9,438 nucleotides of DNA from Acidobacteriaceae bacterium (GTDB lineage: Bacteria > Acidobacteriota > Terriglobia > Terriglobales > Acidobacteriaceae), in NCBI GenBank assembly GCA_003164255.1, contig PLST01000309.1, positions 5,722 to 15,159 on the forward strand, read 5' to 3'. The notes under the pieces were generated by a model that saw only the letters and a program-made list of their open reading frames with translations, made no database searches and had not been told where the DNA came from. How positions within the stretch are numbered: position 1 is the stretch's first letter; every line of letters starts with the position of its first letter. The translations under genes and the position numbers were made by a program. Of the stretch, positions 6,455 through 9,438 are shown in pieces.

Positions 6455-8875
6455 ATGAACAAGTATGTTGCTTCTCTTTCTTCCCTGATCCTGGCACTGA
6501 CTGCAACGTCGGCTGCGGCACAGACCCAGCGCGCGCTCCTGATCGGCATCAACACCTATCAGCCCGCTGGAACCACGGCGCAGCATCCCGCCGGTTGCAT
6601 CTATGGCCGCTGCGAGCTGGGAGCTTTTCAAAACCTCGACGGAGCGGTGAACGATGCGCAGGCCATGGCGGACTTGCTCACCAGTCCCAAGTTTGGATTT
6701 CCGGCCAACCAGGTGGCCTTGCTCACCAATCCCGCGCCTCCGCAGCCGCGCTCGGGTGTTGTGGTTTTGCCCGCCGCGCAAACTGACCACGACGGCATAC
6801 TGGCCGCCATGCAGAAGTATCTTGTCGATCTGCCCAAGCCCGGCGACACGGTGGTTTTTTACGATGCCAGCCACGGCTCGCTTCGCGTCAACAGCAAGGG
6901 CAACAAGCTCACCATTTTGGTTAACGGCAAGTATGTGCATGCCGACAGCACGCTCGTTCCCTCCGACGCTTACAAGGGTGGGTACGATGTGCGCGATCGT
7001 GAAATGTCGCGCATCTTCAACGCAGCGATTGATAAGGGAATTCATCTGACTGCGATCTTTGACAGCTGCCACAGCGGCGGCATCAGTCGCGGCATCGGTC
7101 CGCGCTATATCGAGCGCACGCTCGCCTACGACCCACGCGACATAGGCGAAGCGCCCGAGGTGCTGCCCAGCGGCGATCCCAAACCGGCGCCCACCGAGCG
7201 CACAGACAATCCAGCGCTGGTGTTCTCCGCCGCGCAGCAGGACCAGACCGCCAAGGAGATGCCTCCTGCCGACAAGGCCGCCGAGCCGCATGGGGCCTTT
7301 ACCGCCGCGCTCATTGAAGCACTCCAGGCCATGCCCGCCTCCACGCCGGCCTCGCTCATCTATCAGCGCGTCAAGGCGGTTCTTGAAGGCGGCAGCGTTC
7401 CTGACCAGGAGCCTGATCTCGATGCATCCGCCGCTCGTCGCCAGCAGCCGCTCTTTGGTGGAAAGGCCGGGGATTCGGGCAAGATTCTCACTGCAGCGCT
7501 GCAGTCCGGCGACGACGGAGTCATCCTCGACATCGGGCGCGTCTCCGGCGTCGGTGTCGGCAGTGAATTTACTGCTATCAGTCCCAACAGCAAAGGCCAA
7601 ACCGTCAAATTGCGTATTACTGACCTTGACGGCATTGCGCGCTCCACGGCATCCATCGTCAGTCCGTCCGGCGCCGCGGTCGCAGCCGGAGAGGTCTTTC
7701 AACTCACCAAGTGGGTGCCCGCCGAGCAGGCTCCTCTCCGCATCTGGCTCTGGCCCTCCAACCTCTCAGAGCAGCAGATCCTCGATGCCGCGGCCCAGGT
7801 CAACGCCGCCGGCATTGCCTCCGTTGCCGATCCGGCAGACCAGCCATGGACGCACATCCTCTGCTGGGACGGCACAAACTGGACCCTCCAGAAAGCGGGC
7901 GCGCCCGCTCCTGAGGCCCTGGGCCCGCAACTCACGGCTGCAGCTCTCAAGGCGCACCTCGGCGCAGACGCCAATCTCTGGGTCAATCTTCCCGCGCCCA
8001 AGGAGCTGGCTGATCGGCTCATGCCCTCTGACCCAACCAGTTCCCTCAAAGTCGCGCCCGGCCTCAAGGATGCGGACTACGCGCTCGCCGGTGTTCTCAC
8101 CCCCGACGGACCTGCTTACGCCTGGTTCCACAAGGGCGAACTCGTCGCCGGTCCGCCTGCCTCCGCCGCCACTGATCACAGTCCGGGCTGCTCCGCCACT
8201 TCGCAATATCCGGTGCGCAGCGATTGGGTCACCATGGCCGGGCTCGGCGATCTGGATTCGACCGGCAGCAAGCTCGTCAAGTATTCGTCGCTGCTGGTCA
8301 AAGTGCACGGCTGGCTCGACCTGGCCGACAGCCCCGCCGACGCCTCCAGCGATACCTACTACACACTGGCCATGGTGCCGGCAGGGTCTCCCGCGGCCGG
8401 TGCACCGCCTCAGCCAGGGCAGCCCGACAGCCCCGCCCGGCAGGGCGACCAGTTGAAGATGGCTCTCGAGTCCACTGACAGGGTCGTCGAGCGGCGATGG
8501 GTCTATGTCCTCGACATCGATTGTCACGGCCGGGGTTCGCTGCTTTATCCGCTCGACTTTGCCGAGAACCAGTTTCCCAACGACTCTGACAGCGGCCGGC
8601 AATTTGTTCTGCCCGGCGCGCGCACCCTGCGCATCGGTCCGCCCTATGGCGTCGATACGCTCATTCTGCTAAGTACCGCGCAGCCTCTTCCCGACCCTTA
8701 CGCGTTGAACTTTGAGGGTGTGGCCACGCGCGGCGCAAGGGGCATGGACTCACCCCTGCAAAAACTGCTGGCCGATACCAGTAGTGGAACTCGTGGAGTT
8801 TCCGGAGAAGTGCCAACCAACTGGGGCATCGCGCTCACCACCATGCGCAGTGTTCCCAAACAGACGGCGCAGTAA
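6455..8875 (+). CDS. Exported caspase-like peptidase (C14, orthocaspase) with C-terminal DUF4384-like domain
   Basis: 806 residues from the ATG at 6455; a TTG at 6437 and GTG at 6443 are in frame, but the ATG gives a clean Sec signal peptide (residues 1-22, AAA-Q cleavage). No strong Shine-Dalgarno precedes any of them. Residues 26-335 are a caspase/metacaspase fold: RALLIGINTY (26-35), NLDGAVNDA (60-68), the catalytic His in FYDASHGS (H140), LVPSDA (167-172) and the catalytic Cys in IFDSCHSGG (C205). Family knowledge says metacaspase-like members cut after Arg or Lys; D203 fits that type. Residues 350-420 look like a small beta domain, about 430-640 is unrecognised, 642-663 is a Pro/Ala/Gly-rich linker, and 665-745 resembles DUF4384 (WVYVLDIDCHGRGSLLYP, then PPYGVDTLILLS). 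Export implies action in the periplasm or outside the cell. It lies 144 nt after hemW and 81 nt before a Tat-exported protein. Catalytic family is secure; substrate is unknown. Confidence 0.88.
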   Translation: MNKYVASLSSLILALTATSAAAQTQRALLIGINTYQPAGTTAQHPAGCIYGRCELGAFQNLDGAVNDAQAMADLLTSPKFGFPANQVALLTNPAPPQPRSGVVVLPAAQTDHDGILAAMQKYLVDLPKPGDTVVFYDASHGSLRVNSKGNKLTILVNGKYVHADSTLVPSDAYKGGYDVRDREMSRIFNAAIDKGIHLTAIFDSCHSGGISRGIGPRYIERTLAYDPRDIGEAPEVLPSGDPKPAPTERTDNPALVFSAAQQDQTAKEMPPADKAAEPHGAFTAALIEALQAMPASTPASLIYQRVKAVLEGGSVPDQEPDLDASAARRQQPLFGGKAGDSGKILTAALQSGDDGVILDIGRVSGVGVGSEFTAISPNSKGQTVKLRITDLDGIARSTASIVSPSGAAVAAGEVFQLTKWVPAEQAPLRIWLWPSNLSEQQILDAAAQVNAAGIASVADPADQPWTHILCWDGTNWTLQKAGAPAPEALGPQLTAAALKAHLGADANLWVNLPAPKELADRLMPSDPTSSLKVAPGLKDADYALAGVLTPDGPAYAWFHKGELVAGPPASAATDHSPGCSATSQYPVRSDWVTMAGLGDLDSTGSKLVKYSSLLVKVHGWLDLADSPADASSDTYYTLAMVPAGSPAAGAPPQPGQPDSPARQGDQLKMALESTDRVVERRWVYVLDIDCHGRGSLLYPLDFAENQFPNDSDSGRQFVLPGARTLRIGPPYGVDTLILLSTAQPLPDPYALNFEGVATRGARGMDSPLQKLLADTSSGTRGVSGEVPTNWGIALTTMRSVPKQTAQ

Positions 8876-8910
8876 AAACAAGAAAACGCGCCGCCGAGGT
8901 CACACAACCT

Positions 8911-8930
8911 GATTGTTTTGATTGACAATC
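8911..8930 (+). repeat. Small inverted repeat between the caspase-like gene and the Tat-protein gene
   Basis: GATTGT and ACAATC form a 6-bp inverted repeat with an 8-base loop, followed by TTTGAAAG. The stem is AT-rich and there is no long T-tract, so a terminator is doubtful; it could be an operator or a leader hairpin just upstream of the next ribosome binding site. The rest of the 81-nt gap shows no clear promoter. Confidence 0.25.
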
Positions 8931-8943
8931 TTTGAAAGTCTTG

Positions 8944-8949
8944 AAGGAG
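8944..8949 (+). promoter_or_regulatory. Shine-Dalgarno of the Tat-exported protein gene
   Basis: AAGGAG sits 7 nt before the ATG at 8957. It is the strongest ribosome binding site on the plus strand here and fixes the start that places the twin-arginine motif at the very N-terminus. Confidence 0.75.
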
Positions 8950-8956
8950 AAATCCC

Positions 8957-9438
8957 ATGTCCGTTTCCCGACGCCAATTTGTTGCCGATGCCTCTGCACT
9001 CGGAATCCTCATGGCGCTCATGCCCGAGCTTGCCGCTGCGCAGAGCGCCGCTCCCCGGGTTGCGTCCGAAGATACGCCCCACGACTCCTATGACTTTTGG
9101 AGTGGATTCTTTGACTCCGTTAACCCCCTCGCTCCCAATTACGGCCAGAAGTCGGCCTCGCGCGGGCCCGGTGACCAGCTTCCCGATCCCGAGGTCGAAA
9201 CCCAGTACCTGCATTACCTTGACAGCGCCAAGCGCCTTCGCTACGCCACTGACATTGCCCAGGACGAGTTGCTGGATCACGACGGCGATGTGTCCGTAAG
9301 CATCGCCCTCTCGCAATACCATCCATCCGCCGCCAACTCCCAGGCCAATTCGCACCCGGCGCAACTGCGCGTTGACACCACCCAGATTCACCCCTACATG
9401 AACATCATTGCCCCGCTGGCGTGGACGGCAATCGCCTC
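8957..9438 (+). CDS. Tat-exported protein of unknown function, 3' end missing
   Basis: The frame is open from the ATG at 8957 to the window edge: 160 codons plus 2 bases. The N-terminus reads SVSRRQFV, a good twin-arginine (Tat) motif with R5 and R6, followed by a short hydrophobic stretch and a likely AAA-Q cleavage after residue 28. Tat export implies folding in the cytoplasm, often with a cofactor, before release to the periplasm. The mature part seen so far is rich in Asp, Ser, Ala and His, with segments such as HDSYDFWSGFFDSVNP (42-57) and DTTQIHPYMNIIAPLAW (140-156). I do not recognise the family, and no catalytic motif or cofactor site is evident. It follows the caspase-like gene by 81 nt on the same strand, so a shared function is possible but unproven. 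A strong AAGGAG supports the start. Confidence 0.85.
   Translation, partial: MSVSRRQFVADASALGILMALMPELAAAQSAAPRVASEDTPHDSYDFWSGFFDSVNPLAPNYGQKSASRGPGDQLPDPEVETQYLHYLDSAKRLRYATDIAQDELLDHDGDVSVSIALSQYHPSAANSQANSHPAQLRVDTTQIHPYMNIIAPLAWTAIA

Noticed and set aside
6434..7702. 422-codon open frame on the minus strand opposite the caspase-like gene
   Set aside because: It lies wholly over the conserved catalytic domain, has low-complexity Gly/Arg/Val-rich content and no clear ribosome site; a shadow of the real gene.
7290..8456. 388-codon plus-strand frame overlapping the caspase-like gene in another frame
   Set aside because: The translation is dominated by Ser, Pro and Arg, typical of a shifted GC-rich frame; the overlapping frame has coherent domains.
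8922..8927. TTGACA, a perfect -35 hexamer before the Tat-protein gene
   Set aside because: No -10-like sequence lies 16-18 nt downstream; that position is the ribosome binding site AAGGAG.

Overview
The window is GC-rich, tightly packed bacterial DNA carrying six genes in two divergent groups that meet at about 4978-5065. The gene content and style (exported GH42 enzyme, HemW, exported caspase-like protein with a C-terminal DUF4384-like domain, Tat-exported neighbour) suggest an Acidobacteriota soil bacterium. That placement is inference from general resemblance; no rRNA or other marker gene is present.

Minus-strand group, read right to left: a membrane-anchored calcineurin-like metallophosphoesterase (4977-3856), an exported glycoside hydrolase family 42 beta-galactosidase (3795-1639) and a malic enzyme (1626 to beyond base 1). 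The spacers are 60 and 12 nt. The malic enzyme Shine-Dalgarno overlaps the stop codon of the GH42 gene, so these two are almost certainly co-transcribed and probably translationally coupled. A small perfect inverted repeat lies between the phosphoesterase and GH42 genes and may attenuate transcription.

Plus-strand group: hemW, a radical-SAM heme chaperone (5066-6310); after 144 nt an exported caspase-like (peptidase C14, orthocaspase) protein of 806 residues (6455-8875); after 81 nt the first 160 codons of a Tat-exported protein of unknown function (8957 to beyond 9438). HemW and malic enzyme are ordinary metabolic genes. The accessory part is the caspase-like gene and its unknown neighbour, which may form an envelope-located pair.

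Three of the six genes use non-ATG starts (TTG, TTG, GTG). No tRNA, rRNA, CRISPR array, insertion sequence or attachment site was seen. The caspase/Tat-protein pair is the best candidate for something undescribed; the remaining genes belong to familiar families.
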